This document shows, one piece after another, positions 18,658-28,260 of a stretch of DNA of 64,000 nucleotides; the first letter of the stretch is position 1; each line of letters starts with the position of its first letter. The stretch covers positions 930,001 to 994,000 of the forward strand of contig NZ_CP044232.1 of assembly GCF_008727775.1 (NCBI RefSeq). The letters are read 5' to 3'. The translations under genes were made by a program, and so were the position numbers. The notes under the pieces are model-generated. The model saw only the letters and a list, made by a program, of their open reading frames with translations. It had not been told where the DNA came from and ran no database searches. Source of the DNA: Microbacterium lushaniae (GTDB lineage: Bacteria > Actinomycetota > Actinomycetes > Actinomycetales > Microbacteriaceae).

Positions 18658-19521
18658 TCACTTCAGCAGGCGCGACAGCCGCCGGTCGGCGAGGATCTTG
18701 CCGCCGGTCTGGCACGTCGCGCAGTACTCGAGGGAGTTGTCGGCGAAGAACACGCTGCGCACCTCGTCGCCGCACACGGGGCACTTCTCACCACGGCGGC
18801 CGTGGACGCGCATGCCGCGGCGCTTGGCGTCCTTCAGATCGGCGGGCGGCTTGCCAGATGCCTCGGCCACGGCATCGGCGAGGGTGGCCGTCATCGCCTC
18901 GAACAGCCGGTCGACGTCGGCGTCGGAGAGGGTGGAGGCCAGGGCGTACGGCGACATCTTCGCGACGTGGAGGATCTCGTCGGAGTACGCGTTGCCCACT
19001 CCCGCGATGACGGACTGGTCGCGCAGGACGCCCTTGATCTGCGTCCTGCGTCCGGCCAGGAGAGAGGCCAGGTCGTCGCGCGTGAAGGTGGGGTGCAGCG
19101 GATCGGGGCCCAGGCGCGCGATGCCGGGCACCTCGGCCGGGTCGCGCACGGCATAGACGGCGAGCGACTTCTTCGTTCCCGCCTCGGTCAGGTCGAACCC
19201 GGAGCCGTCGTCGAAGCCGACGCGCAGGGCGATGGGGGTCTTGCCGGGCTTGATCACCGTGGCCGGCAGCGCGTCGTACCAGCGCAGCCATCCGGCCTTG
19301 GCGAGGTGGAAGACGAGGTGGACGCCGCCGTCGGTGGCGAGGTCGAGGAACTTCCCGTGCCGCTGCACATCGGTCACCGTCACTCCGGTGAGCGCCGTGA
19401 TGGGCGGGTCGTAGGTCTTCAGGGCGGCGATGGCCGCCACGGTCGCGCGCGTGATGGTGCGGCCGACGACTCGCCCCCGGAGGAAGTCGGCGAGCCCCTG
19501 CACCTCGGGCATCTCCGGCAT
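18658..19521 (-). CDS. Fpg/Nei-family DNA glycosylase
   Basis: Base-excision repair enzyme of 287 aa. The start reads PEMPEV after Met, placing the catalytic Pro2-Glu3 as in Fpg (PELPEV), which supports this start. The zinc finger CPVC...CATC closes the protein, and AGVGNAYSDEILH matches the helix-two-turn-helix. The choice between oxidised purines and pyrimidines cannot be made from sequence alone. Confidence 0.93.
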   Translation of the reverse strand: MPEMPEVQGLADFLRGRVVGRTITRATVAAIAALKTYDPPITALTGVTVTDVQRHGKFLDLATDGGVHLVFHLAKAGWLRWYDALPATVIKPGKTPIALRVGFDDGSGFDLTEAGTKKSLAVYAVRDPAEVPGIARLGPDPLHPTFTRDDLASLLAGRRTQIKGVLRDQSVIAGVGNAYSDEILHVAKMSPYALASTLSDADVDRLFEAMTATLADAVAEASGKPPADLKDAKRRGMRVHGRRGEKCPVCGDEVRSVFFADNSLEYCATCQTGGKILADRRLSRLLK

Positions 19522-19548
19522 GCGGTCATCCTGCCACGGATCGTGCCC

Positions 19549-20112
19549 TCAGTCTCCGAGCACGCTCCAGGGCTGCGGGGTGCGGTCATCGCCCGGGAGG
19601 AGGCCCGCGATCCACGCGTCGTCGCGTCCGAAGGAGTTGACCAGCGCGTGGCGGAGTGTCCCCTCGTAGCGGAAGCCCAGCGCGCGTGCCACCCGCGCCG
19701 ACGGCCGGTTGCCGACGACGGCCCGCCACTCCAGGCGTGCGGCGCCCAGGCCGTCCGGCGCCAGGGCCCACTCGACCACGGCGGCGGCGGACTCGGTGAG
19801 CAGGCCCCGCCCACGCGCCCCGCGCGCCATCCAATAGCCGATCTCGGGGGAGTCCGTCGTCAGGCGGTGCACCCCCAGCATCCCCACGAGGCCGTCGTCG
19901 ACGCGGATCGCCCACGTGGCCTCGACGCCGTCGGCCCAGCGGCTCGGCACCGCCTCGACGAATGCCTCGGCGTGCTCGAGCAGGTACGGCGAGGGCACCG
20001 CCGTGTAGCGCTGGATGTCCGCATCCTGGCACGCCTGGAAGATCGCCGTCACGTCGTGCTCCGTCGGCGGGGACAGCAGGGTTCGCGGCGTGCGCAGCTC
20101 CACGGGCTCCAT
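19549..20112 (-). CDS. GNAT-family N-acetyltransferase (RimJ/RimL type)
   Basis: Acetyl-CoA-dependent acetyltransferase of 187 aa. The motif A region GRGLLTESAAAVVEWAL and the preceding EIGYWMARGARG are typical of the RimJ/RimL group. The acceptor is unknown. A TAGGGT box six bases before the ATG indicates a leaderless mRNA. Confidence 0.9.
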   Translation of the reverse strand: MEPVELRTPRTLLSPPTEHDVTAIFQACQDADIQRYTAVPSPYLLEHAEAFVEAVPSRWADGVEATWAIRVDDGLVGMLGVHRLTTDSPEIGYWMARGARGRGLLTESAAAVVEWALAPDGLGAARLEWRAVVGNRPSARVARALGFRYEGTLRHALVNSFGRDDAWIAGLLPGDDRTPQPWSVLGD

Positions 20113-20118
20113 CCGGGC

Positions 20119-20124
20119 ACCCTA
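20119..20124 (-). promoter_or_regulatory. -10 box of a probable leaderless acetyltransferase gene
   Basis: TAGGGT on the minus strand, six bases before the ATG at 20112. Confidence 0.55.
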
Positions 20125-20239
20125 CTCCCGCCGCTGCGCCGCCGGGTCTCGCGCCATCCGCGCCGCTGCGTCACCCGCGCCGCTGCGGACGCTCATCCGC
20201 GGCGCGCGGGGGAGTTCCACACGAGGCGGTCGGGTGAGT

Positions 20240-21279
<1,040 letters not shown>

Positions 21280-21324
21280 GCCGCGACGGGTGGGGCGGCC
21301 GTCCGCCTGCCCGCCGATCGTCTG

Positions 21325-21480
21325 CCGCCGCATCCCGCCACGTCCGCCGCCGCATCCCGCCACGTCCGCCGCGCCGCGCCACGTCCGTCCCGCGGCATCC
21401 CGACACGTCCGCCGCCGCGCGGCCCGCCACGTCTTCCGCTCCGCGGCCCGCCACGTCCGCCGCTGTCCGCCGCCGCATCC
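21325..21480. repeat. GC-rich degenerate tandem repeat
   Basis: Repeats of a roughly 20-bp unit close to CGCATCCCGCCACGTCCGCC lead into element copy 4. The whole gap 21268-22194 holds only repeats; no gene is credible. Confidence 0.7.
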
Positions 21481-21560
21481 CGAACTCCTCAAGAGCGGCG
21501 AGAAGTGCGGCCGAAACTGGCCGAACGGGCTGCGGAAGCGGCGAGATTGAGGAGTTCGGG
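21479..21560. repeat. 82-bp palindrome-ended element, copy 4
   Basis: Ends CCCGAACTCCTCAA and TTGAGGAGTTCGGG form 14-bp arms. The core differs from copies 1-3 and contains GCGGCGAGA twice and a central GGCCGAAACTGGCC hairpin. Confidence 0.9.
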
Positions 21561-21636
21561 TTCCGACGGTGCGGGGCCGCGCGGGTGATGCTCGGCGCGC
21601 TGCCTGCCGGACCGTGTGAAGGGGCGTGCGTGGTTT

Positions 21637-21671
21637 CGGGCTGCGGAAGCGGCGAGATTGAGGAGTTCGGG
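21637..21671. repeat. Half element (right end only)
   Basis: The last 35 bases of copy 4 recur here, followed by flanking sequence also found after copy 4. It is the product of a 111-bp tandem duplication whose breakpoint fell within the element. Confidence 0.85.
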
Positions 21672-21814
21672 CACCGACGGTGCGGGGCCGCGCGGGTGAT
21701 GCTCGGCGCGCTGGCGGCCGGGTCGTGTGAAGGGGCGTGCGTGGTCTCGGGATGGCGCGTGGGGGGCGACCGTTCGCTGCCGCGTGAGTATGTCGTCCCA
21801 GGGAGTCGCCGCTG

Positions 21815-21896
21815 CCCGAACTCCTCAAGAACACCGAGGAGGGGGGTCGAAAAGGGGCGAACCGGCGGCGGAAGCGGCGAGATTGAGGAGTTCGGA
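21815..21896. repeat. 82-bp palindrome-ended element, copy 5
   Basis: Right part shares GCGGAAGCGGCGAGATTGAG with copy 4; the left core differs (AACACCGAGGAGGGGGG). The last base of the right arm is A instead of G. Confidence 0.9.
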
Positions 21897-22009
21897 CGGG
21901 CACGAGTCCGGCCCGCGAGGGGGTGCCTGGCGCGCCGCCGGGGGTCGCGGACAGGGGGCGTTGTGTTCGATCAGCGAGCGTGAGCGCGTGCTCGAGGGAG
22001 TCGCTGCTG

Positions 22010-22091
22010 CCCGAACTCCTCAAGAACACCGAGGCGTGGGGTCGAAAAGGGGCGAACCGGCGGCGGAGGCTGCGAGATTGAGGAGTTCGGG
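22010..22091. repeat. 82-bp palindrome-ended element, copy 6
   Basis: Close to copy 5, 195 bp away, with the shared preceding sequence GGGAGTCGC(C/T)GCTG, again pointing to tandem duplication including flanks. Confidence 0.9.
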
Positions 22092-22194
22092 CAGCAGCGG
22101 TGCGCGGGTGCAGGGACGGGGGAGGAGGCGCGGCGGCAGGCCGGGGAGGAGGCGGGGCGACGTCAGCGGCGCGCCAGGTTGACGAGAGGGAGCG

Positions 22195-23043
22195 TCAGCG
22201 GCCGAGGGTGTAGTCGGCGATGACGGGGGCGTGGTCGCTCCACCGGGTGTCCCACGACGGTGCCCGCACGACGGTGTAGTCGACCACGCGCTCGGCCAGG
22301 GCGGGAGTGGCGAGGTGGTAGTCGATGCGCCAGCCGGTGTCGTTGTCGAACGCGCGCCCCCGCATCGACCACCACGTGTACGGACCGTCGACATCCCCGG
22401 CGAACCGGCGGCCGACGTCCACCCAGCCCAGACCCGTGCCCGTCGTGCCGTCGGCGCCGGTCACATCGGCCCCGGGCTCCCCGAGGAAACGGTCGAAGTA
22501 GGCCCGCTCCCGGGGGAGGAAACCCGCCTTCTTGACGTTGCCCTTCCAGTTGCGGATGTCGAGCGTGCGGTGGCCGACGTTGAGGTCGCCCATGATGAGG
22601 GCGAGCGGATGCTCCGCCGCCAGCTGCGGCATGCGCCGTTCCATCGCGTCGAGGAACGCCCATTTGGCGTCCTGCCGCGGAGTCTCCGCTTCACCGGTGG
22701 GGACATAGGCGCTGACGACGGCGATGCTCTCGCCGTCGATGTCGAAGTCGGCCTCGATCCAGCGCCCCGCCGAATCGAGGGGTTCGGGGCCGAGGACCGT
22801 GCTCATCCGCACGTGCGGCAGGCGGCTGGCGATCGCGACCCCCGCGCGGCCCTTGGCCAGCGCCTCGTCGTGGACGACGTCCCACCCGGGCAGGGCCGCC
22901 TGCAACTCGGCCGTGGTGGCCCGCACCTCCTGGATGGCGAGGATGTCGGCACCGGATGCGGCGAGCCACTCGTTCATGCCCTTGCGGGCGGCGGCGCGGA
23001 TGCCGTTGACGTTGATGGAGACGATGCGGACGCGACGGGGCAC
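22195..23043 (-). CDS. xth: Exodeoxyribonuclease III / AP endonuclease family
   Basis: DNA-repair nuclease of 282 aa in the exonuclease III (endonuclease/exonuclease/phosphatase) fold. Motifs are SINVNGIRAA, ILAIQEVRAT, GDLNVGH and the terminal SDHAPV with the catalytic Asp-His. I choose the GTG at 23043 (protein begins MPRRVRIVSIN) because TAGGCT lies seven bases upstream and the family starts just before this strand. A longer frame reaches 23091. Confidence 0.93.
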   Translation of the reverse strand: MPRRVRIVSINVNGIRAAARKGMNEWLAASGADILAIQEVRATTAELQAALPGWDVVHDEALAKGRAGVAIASRLPHVRMSTVLGPEPLDSAGRWIEADFDIDGESIAVVSAYVPTGEAETPRQDAKWAFLDAMERRMPQLAAEHPLALIMGDLNVGHRTLDIRNWKGNVKKAGFLPRERAYFDRFLGEPGADVTGADGTTGTGLGWVDVGRRFAGDVDGPYTWWSMRGRAFDNDTGWRIDYHLATPALAERVVDYTVVRAPSWDTRWSDHAPVIADYTLGR

Positions 23044-23050
23044 GAGAACG

Positions 23051-23056
23051 AGCCTA
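23051..23056 (-). promoter_or_regulatory. -10 box of a probable leaderless xth
   Basis: TAGGCT ends seven bases before the GTG at 23043. Confidence 0.5.
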
Positions 23057-23097
23057 GCCGTGCCCTCCGACACCGCAGCGGCCGCGGCCACCGGTCG

Positions 23098-23216
23098 CGC
23101 CGGCCCGGTAGCGGCAGAGCGGCAGCCCGGTAGCGGCAGAGCGCCGGCCCGGTGGCGGCAGCACGGCAGCCCCCTCGCGGCAAAGCGGCAGAGCGGCAGC
23201 CCCGTCGCGGCAGAGC
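23098..23216. repeat. GC-rich degenerate tandem repeat
   Basis: About six variants of a CCCGGTAGCGGCAGAGCGGC-like unit between the xth promoter and the BrkB gene end. No gene or hairpin of note. Confidence 0.7.
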
Positions 23217-23217
23217 G

Positions 23218-24393
23218 TCAGTCCCAGGGCAGCGCCGACGTCGGCACCGGCGGGGCGTTTCGTTCGGCCTCCCGCAGAGCGGCCTCCGCCTCCGCCACGC
23301 GCCGTCGTGCCGCACGGCGGGCGTACCAGGGCGCATCCGCGGCTGCGCGCTCGGCGTCGCGCAGCCGCACCCGCGCGGCGATCACGAGCGCGGCCCGCTC
23401 GGTGGCGCGGGCGTCCGCCTCGCTCTCGATGCTCTCGAACCGGTCGGCTGCGGCCACGGCGATCCACGCGGCCGACACCAGAAGCACGATGCCGTTGAGG
23501 CGGAACCACAGGAGGAACCCGATGAAGACCGCGAAGGTGGCCAGGAGGGGGTTGGCGGGGGTGTAGACGAGGAGGAACCCGGCACCGATCTGCAGCACCA
23601 CGATGGCCCCGGCGCCCAGGAGCGCGCCGGGCCAGATGCGGCGCCAGCGGAGCGACGCCCCGGTGAGGAAGCGGAACAGCGACGCCAGGGCGAGGGTGTT
23701 GAGGCCGAAGGCCACCAGCAGCGACACGACGCGCGCGAGCGCACCCGACCACGCGCCGTAGTCGTCCCATCCCACCAGCTGGAAGAGCAGATCCACCGCA
23801 CCCGTGGCCACCGAACCCAGGGCTGCGCCCACCAGCAGCGCCAGGCCGAACAGAGCCGCCGCCAGGAGGTCGCGCGCCTTGAGCAGCAGGTAGTTGCGGC
23901 GGTCGAAGGGCAGCCCGAACGTATCGCGCACCGCGCGGCGCGTGTAGGTCACGAATCCGATCGCCGTCCAGATGACCACGACCGCCGCGAAGGCGCCGGT
24001 GGCGGTCAGAAGGCCGGTGCTCCCCGCCGCGACCGACTTCACCTGCTCCGGCTTGACCAGCCCCGACTCGCTGATGAGGTCGGGGATGTAGCTGTTGATG
24101 ATGTCGATCAGCGTCCGGATGGCGTCCGCGCTGCCGCCCAGCCACGCCCCGACCGTGGCGAACGCGAGATAGATGACCCCGAAGATCGCGAACAGCGCCT
24201 GGTAGGAGATGCCGGCTGCGAGAAGGAAGCCGTTGTGCTGCAGGAAGTGCCGCCATACGCGGATGGGGAACCACTCCAGCGTGCGCCGCGTGATCGCGGT
24301 GGCCCGTTCCAGCGGCTGATCGAAGCGCTGCCGCAGCGCACCGGGGAGGGGTGCGGGGTCCCCGCCGGGGGGTACGGCGGACGTGTCGGTCAC
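23218..24393 (-). CDS. YihY/BrkB-family membrane protein
   Basis: Protein of 391 aa with about six to seven transmembrane helices and the family opening AGISYQALFAIFGVIYL. The C-terminal 70 residues are charged, helical and Ala/Arg/Glu-rich, probably cytoplasmic. Older annotations call members 'ribonuclease BN', which is not supported. The cellular role is unknown. The GTG start follows TATCCT by six bases. Confidence 0.9.
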   Translation of the reverse strand: MTDTSAVPPGGDPAPLPGALRQRFDQPLERATAITRRTLEWFPIRVWRHFLQHNGFLLAAGISYQALFAIFGVIYLAFATVGAWLGGSADAIRTLIDIINSYIPDLISESGLVKPEQVKSVAAGSTGLLTATGAFAAVVVIWTAIGFVTYTRRAVRDTFGLPFDRRNYLLLKARDLLAAALFGLALLVGAALGSVATGAVDLLFQLVGWDDYGAWSGALARVVSLLVAFGLNTLALASLFRFLTGASLRWRRIWPGALLGAGAIVVLQIGAGFLLVYTPANPLLATFAVFIGFLLWFRLNGIVLLVSAAWIAVAAADRFESIESEADARATERAALVIAARVRLRDAERAAADAPWYARRAARRRVAEAEAALREAERNAPPVPTSALPWD

Positions 24394-24399
24394 GCTGTC

Positions 24400-24405
24400 A
24401 GGATA
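24400..24405 (-). promoter_or_regulatory. -10 box of the probable leaderless BrkB gene
   Basis: TATCCT on the minus strand, six bases before the GTG at 24393. Confidence 0.55.
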
Positions 24406-24448
24406 GCGATCGGCCGACGCGCCGCCCGCGGTCCCGGGCCACGCACGA

Positions 24449-24482
24449 ACGCGCCGGCCGGGCCGAAGCCCGACCGGCGCGT
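24449..24482 (-). terminator. Terminator hairpin of sdhCDAB with UUCG tetraloop
   Basis: A 15-bp stem (24449-24463 with 24468-24482) starts 11 bases after the sdhB stop. On the minus-strand RNA the loop is UUCG closed by C-G, and the only non-Watson-Crick pair is a U-G wobble. On the other strand that pair would be a mismatch. No long U-run follows. Confidence 0.8.
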
Positions 24483-24492
24483 GAGGCCCGTG

Positions 24493-25284
24493 TCAGCGCT
24501 TGCCGCTGAGCACCGCCTGCTTGACCTCGGCGATGGCCTTGGTGACCTCGATGCCGCGGGGGCACGCCTCGGTGCAGTTGAAGGTCGTGCGGCAGCGCCA
24601 CACGCCCTCCTTGTCGTTGAGGATGTCCAGGCGCACCTCGGCGGCGTCATCGCGCGAGTCGAAGATGAAGCGGTGCGCGTTGACGATCGCGGCGGGGCCG
24701 AAGTACTGCCCGTCGGTCCAGAAGACGGGGCACGACGATGTGCACGCGGCGCACAGGATGCACTTCGTGGTGTCGTCGAACACCTCGCGATCGACGATCG
24801 ACTGGACGCGCTCCTTGCCCGGCTCCGGCTTCGAACCGGCGATGAGGAACGGCTGGACCTCGCGGTAGGAGGCGAAGAACGGCTCCATGTCGACGATGAG
24901 GTCCTTCTCCAGCGGCAGGCCCTTGATGGCCTCGACGTAGATCGGCTGCGAGATGTCGAGGTCTTTGATCAGGGTCTTGCACGCGAGGCGGTTGCGGCCG
25001 TTGATGCGCATGGCGTCCGACCCGCAGATGCCGTGCGCGCACGAGCGGCGGAACGACAGCGAGCCGTCGACCTCCCACTTGATCTTGTGCAGGGCGTCCA
25101 GCACGCGGTCGGTGGAGAACAGCTCGACGTCGTAGTCGACCCAGCGCGGCTCCGCGTCGACCTCCGGATCGAAGCGGCGGATGTTGAAGGTCACCAGGAA
25201 CGACTGGATGCCGGTGGGCTCGGGTGCCTGCTCGACGCTCTGCGAATCCTGGGCGACGTCGATGGTGGCGGCGGCGGTGGCCAT
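24493..25284 (-). CDS. sdhB: Succinate dehydrogenase iron-sulfur subunit
   Basis: Electron-transfer subunit of complex II, 263 aa. [2Fe-2S] ligands lie in CAHGICGSDAMRINGRNRLAC-type spacing (about residues 82-102). The ferredoxin-like half has CILCAACTSSCPVFW and CRTTFNCTEACPRGI for the 4Fe-4S and 3Fe-4S clusters. It is the last gene of sdhCDAB, one base beyond the sdhA stop. Confidence 0.97.
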   Translation of the reverse strand: MATAAATIDVAQDSQSVEQAPEPTGIQSFLVTFNIRRFDPEVDAEPRWVDYDVELFSTDRVLDALHKIKWEVDGSLSFRRSCAHGICGSDAMRINGRNRLACKTLIKDLDISQPIYVEAIKGLPLEKDLIVDMEPFFASYREVQPFLIAGSKPEPGKERVQSIVDREVFDDTTKCILCAACTSSCPVFWTDGQYFGPAAIVNAHRFIFDSRDDAAEVRLDILNDKEGVWRCRTTFNCTEACPRGIEVTKAIAEVKQAVLSGKR

Positions 25285-25285
25285 C

Positions 25286-27094
25286 TCAGTACTTCCTCTC
25301 CATCGGCTGGTACCGCGTGATGACGACCGGCTTCCAATCCAGCGCGATGTGGTCGGCGGGATGCGACGAGTGCGGGTCGCCCGTGAGGTAGGCCATCGTG
25401 TGCTTCATGTAGTTCTCGTCGTCGCGCTTGGGGTAGTCGTCGCGCATGTGTCCGCCGCGGCTCTCCTTGCGGTTCTGCGCGGCGTAGACGACGACCTCGG
25501 CGAGGTCGAGGAGGAAGCCGAGTTCCACGGCCTCCAGCAGGTCGGTGTTGTACCGCTTGCCCTTGTCGTCGACGTGCACGTTGAGGTAGCGCTCGCGCAG
25601 ATCGGCGATGACATCGAGCACGTGGGCGAGCGACTCCTCGGTGCGGAACACCTGTGCGCCCTTGTCCATCTCGTCCTGCAGCGCCTTGCGGAGCACGGCG
25701 ATGCGCTCGGTGCCGGGGTTGGCGCGCAGGGCCTCGATCATGCCGCGCACCTCCTTCGCGGGGTCTTCCGGCAGCGGCACGAAGTCGGCGGTCTGGACGT
25801 ATTTGACGGCGTTGCGTCCGGCGCGCTTGCCGAAGACGTTGATGTCCAGCAGCGAGTTGGTGCCCAGGCGGTTCGAGCCGTGCACCGACACGCAGGCGCA
25901 CTCGCCGGCGGCGTAGAGGCCCGGGACGACGGTGGTGTTGTCGGCGAGCACCTCCGCCTCGACGTTGGTGGGGATGCCGCCCATCGCGTAGTGCGCCGTG
26001 GGCATGACCGGCACGGGCTCGACGACGGGGTCGACGCCGAGGTAGGTGCGGGCGAACTCGGTGATGTCGGGGAGCTTGGTCTCCAGCACCTCGGCGCCCA
26101 GGTGCGTGCAGTCCAGCAGCACGTAGTCGCGGTGCGGGCCGGCACCGCGACCCTCCGCCACCTCCTGCACCATGCAGCGGGCGACGATGTCACGCGGGGC
26201 GAGGTCCTTGATCGTGGGCGCGTAGCGCTCCATGAACCGCTCGCCGCTGGCGTTGCGGAGGATCGCGCCCTCGCCGCGGGCGCCCTCGGTGAGGAGGATG
26301 CCGAGGCCGGCCAGGCCCGTGGGGTGGAACTGGAAGAACTCCATGTCCTCCAGGGGGAGGCCCTTGCGCCACACGATGCCCACGCCGTCACCGGTGAGGG
26401 TGTGGGCGTTGGAGGTGGTCTTGAAGATCTTCCCGAACCCGCCGGTCGCGAAGATCACGGCCTTGGACTGGAAGACGTGCAGGTCGCCCGTGGCCAGGTC
26501 GTACGCGACGACACCCGCGACCTGCGTGTCGCCGGCGGCATCCTTCACCGTGATCAGGTCGAGCACGTAGAACTCGTTGAAGAAGTTGATGCCGAGCTTG
26601 ACGCAGTTCTGGAAGAGGGTCTGCAGGATCATGTGACCCGTGCGGTCGGCCGCGTAGCACGCGCGACGCACGGGGGTCTTGCCGTGGTCGGCGGTGTGTC
26701 CGCCGAAGCGGCGCTGGTCGATCTTTCCCTCGGGCGTGCGGTTGAAGGGCAGGCCCATGTTCTCGAGGTCGATGACCGCGTCGATGGCTTCCTTGGCGAG
26801 GATCTCCGCCGCATCCTGGTCGACGAGGTAGTCGCCGCCCTTGACGGTGTCGAAGGTGTGCCACTCCCACGAGTCCTCTTCGACGTTGGCGAGGGCCGCG
26901 GCCATGCCGCCCTGCGCCGCGCCGGTGTGCGAGCGGGTGGGGTACAGCTTGGAGATGACGGCGGTCTTCGCGCCCGGGCCCGCCTCGATCGCCGCACGCA
27001 TCCCGGCGCCGCCGGCGCCCACGATGACGATGTCGAACTGGTGGTAGTGCACGCCGTCGCGGACGACGGAATCAGCGTTGGTCTGGGTGCTCAC
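25286..27094 (-). CDS. sdhA: Succinate dehydrogenase flavoprotein subunit
   Basis: Oxidises succinate to fumarate on covalently bound FAD. The 602-aa protein has the FAD motif [10 protein letters not shown], the flavinylation region [13 protein letters not shown] with its His, and the active-site stretch [11 protein letters not shown]. It lies between sdhD (32 bp away) and sdhB. Confidence 0.97.
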   Translation of the reverse strand: MSTQTNADSVVRDGVHYHQFDIVIVGAGGAGMRAAIEAGPGAKTAVISKLYPTRSHTGAAQGGMAAALANVEEDSWEWHTFDTVKGGDYLVDQDAAEILAKEAIDAVIDLENMGLPFNRTPEGKIDQRRFGGHTADHGKTPVRRACYAADRTGHMILQTLFQNCVKLGINFFNEFYVLDLITVKDAAGDTQVAGVVAYDLATGDLHVFQSKAVIFATGGFGKIFKTTSNAHTLTGDGVGIVWRKGLPLEDMEFFQFHPTGLAGLGILLTEGARGEGAILRNASGERFMERYAPTIKDLAPRDIVARCMVQEVAEGRGAGPHRDYVLLDCTHLGAEVLETKLPDITEFARTYLGVDPVVEPVPVMPTAHYAMGGIPTNVEAEVLADNTTVVPGLYAAGECACVSVHGSNRLGTNSLLDINVFGKRAGRNAVKYVQTADFVPLPEDPAKEVRGMIEALRANPGTERIAVLRKALQDEMDKGAQVFRTEESLAHVLDVIADLRERYLNVHVDDKGKRYNTDLLEAVELGFLLDLAEVVVYAAQNRKESRGGHMRDDYPKRDDENYMKHTMAYLTGDPHSSHPADHIALDWKPVVITRYQPMERKY

Positions 27095-27126
27095 GGAATG
27101 ATGCCTCTACTGGTTCGGTCGGAAGG

Positions 27127-27591
27127 TCAGGCGGCCTGGCACATGTCCCACAGGGAACTGGACTCGGTCACGCCGATGCACGGGTCGAAGGTGAAGACCA
27201 CGAGCGTGCCCAGCAGGATCAGGAAACCGGCCGACAGCCACAGCGCCCACACCAGCACGCGACGCACGGTGGGGGAGGTGACGTAGTCGTTCACGATTGT
27301 GCGCATGCCATTCGCGCCGTGGATGAGCGCCAGCCAGAGCATCAGCACGTCCCACCACTGCCAGAACGGCGAGGCGAACTTGCCGACGACGAAGGCGAAG
27401 TCGATCTGGTGGATGCCGTCGCCCGTCATGAGGTTGACGAACAGGTGCCCGAAGATGAGGACGACCAGGAGCACGCCGGAGGCGCGCATGTACACCCAGC
27501 CCCACTTCTCCCAGTTCGAGCCTTTGTTGCGCGTGCGCGGCGGGACGATCATCGAGACGTCGGCCGCTCCCTGAGCCTGGCGAAGGGACAT
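27127..27591 (-). CDS. sdhD: Succinate dehydrogenase hydrophobic anchor subunit
   Basis: Membrane anchor of 154 aa with three transmembrane helices; the heme/quinone-side His is in VLIFGHLFVNL. The start shares one base with the sdhC stop. The longer open frame is an artefact reaching into sdhC. Confidence 0.93.
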   Translation of the reverse strand: MSLRQAQGAADVSMIVPPRTRNKGSNWEKWGWVYMRASGVLLVVLIFGHLFVNLMTGDGIHQIDFAFVVGKFASPFWQWWDVLMLWLALIHGANGMRTIVNDYVTSPTVRRVLVWALWLSAGFLILLGTLVVFTFDPCIGVTESSSLWDMCQAA

Positions 27592-28025
27592 CAGTGACCG
27601 CCTCCCATCGACGAGAAGACATTGATGAGGTGGCGGGGCGTGAACCCGAGCATGGTGACGACCCACACGCCCAGGACGATCCACCACAGCTGACGCTGGT
27701 GGCGGGTGGCCCAGCCCCAGAAGTCCACGAGGATGATGCGGAGCCCGTTGAACGCGTGGTAGGCGATCGCCCCGACGAGGGCGACCTCACCGAGGCCCAT
27801 GATGGGGTTCTTGTACGTGCCGATGACCGCGTCGTACGCCTCGGGGGAGACGCGGATGAGCGCCGTGTCGAGGATGTGCACGAGGAGGAAGAAGAAGATG
27901 GCGACGCCGGTGATCCGGTGCAGGACCCACGACCACATGCCTTCACGACCGCGGTACAGCGTCCCGCGCGGAACCTTCGAGGTGGTCTCGGCCACCGATA
28001 GCGTCACGCGCGCTGGTTCAGGCAC
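27591..28025 (-). CDS. sdhC: Succinate dehydrogenase cytochrome b556 subunit
   Basis: Heme-b-binding anchor of 144 aa with three helices. MWSWVLHRITGVAIFFFLLV and the HAFNGLRII region hold the heme-ligand and quinone-site residues of the family. GGGAGG lies six bases before the GTG at 28025; the ATG at 28031 directly abuts the same GGGAGG and would be badly spaced, so GTG is preferred. Confidence 0.93.
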   Translation of the reverse strand: MPEPARVTLSVAETTSKVPRGTLYRGREGMWSWVLHRITGVAIFFFLLVHILDTALIRVSPEAYDAVIGTYKNPIMGLGEVALVGAIAYHAFNGLRIILVDFWGWATRHQRQLWWIVLGVWVVTMLGFTPRHLINVFSSMGGGH

Positions 28026-28076
28026 GAGCATCCTCCCTGATCGAACACGGCTTGGCGGGGGCGGTCCGCTGCTCCC

Positions 28077-28091
28077 GGAGCATGATGCTCC
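28077..28091 (-). promoter_or_regulatory. 15-bp palindrome in the sdh leader
   Basis: GGAGCATGATGCTCC is a perfect dyad around one base, about 50 bp before sdhC. It could be an operator or a small RNA hairpin; nothing else identifies it. Confidence 0.35.
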
Positions 28092-28142
28092 TGCGACACA
28101 CGGGCGCTCGATCATCCTACGACCGGGGGCATAATCGCGGGG

Positions 28143-28161
28143 ATTAGGCAGGCCTTACTCT
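28143..28161. promoter_or_regulatory. Possible DtxR/IdeR-like box between sdhC and manC
   Basis: TTAGGCAGGCCTTA has one good TTAGGC half and a TAAGG half of an iron box. I count about 10 of 19 matches to the consensus, so the call is weak. In corynebacteria sdh is iron-controlled through DtxR, which makes the place sensible. Confidence 0.25.
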
Positions 28162-28248
28162 CTCGATGTCGAGATATCCGCACGGGCAGGCGGATGCTCC
28201 GTCACGGCGCCGACACGCGCCGGATACGGCGCGGCGAACGGGCACGGC

Positions 28249-28254
28249 TAGCCT
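28249..28254 (+). promoter_or_regulatory. -10 box of a probable leaderless manC
   Basis: TAGCCT ends six bases before the ATG at 28261, with no Shine-Dalgarno sequence. Confidence 0.55.
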
Positions 28255-28260
28255 GTTCGC

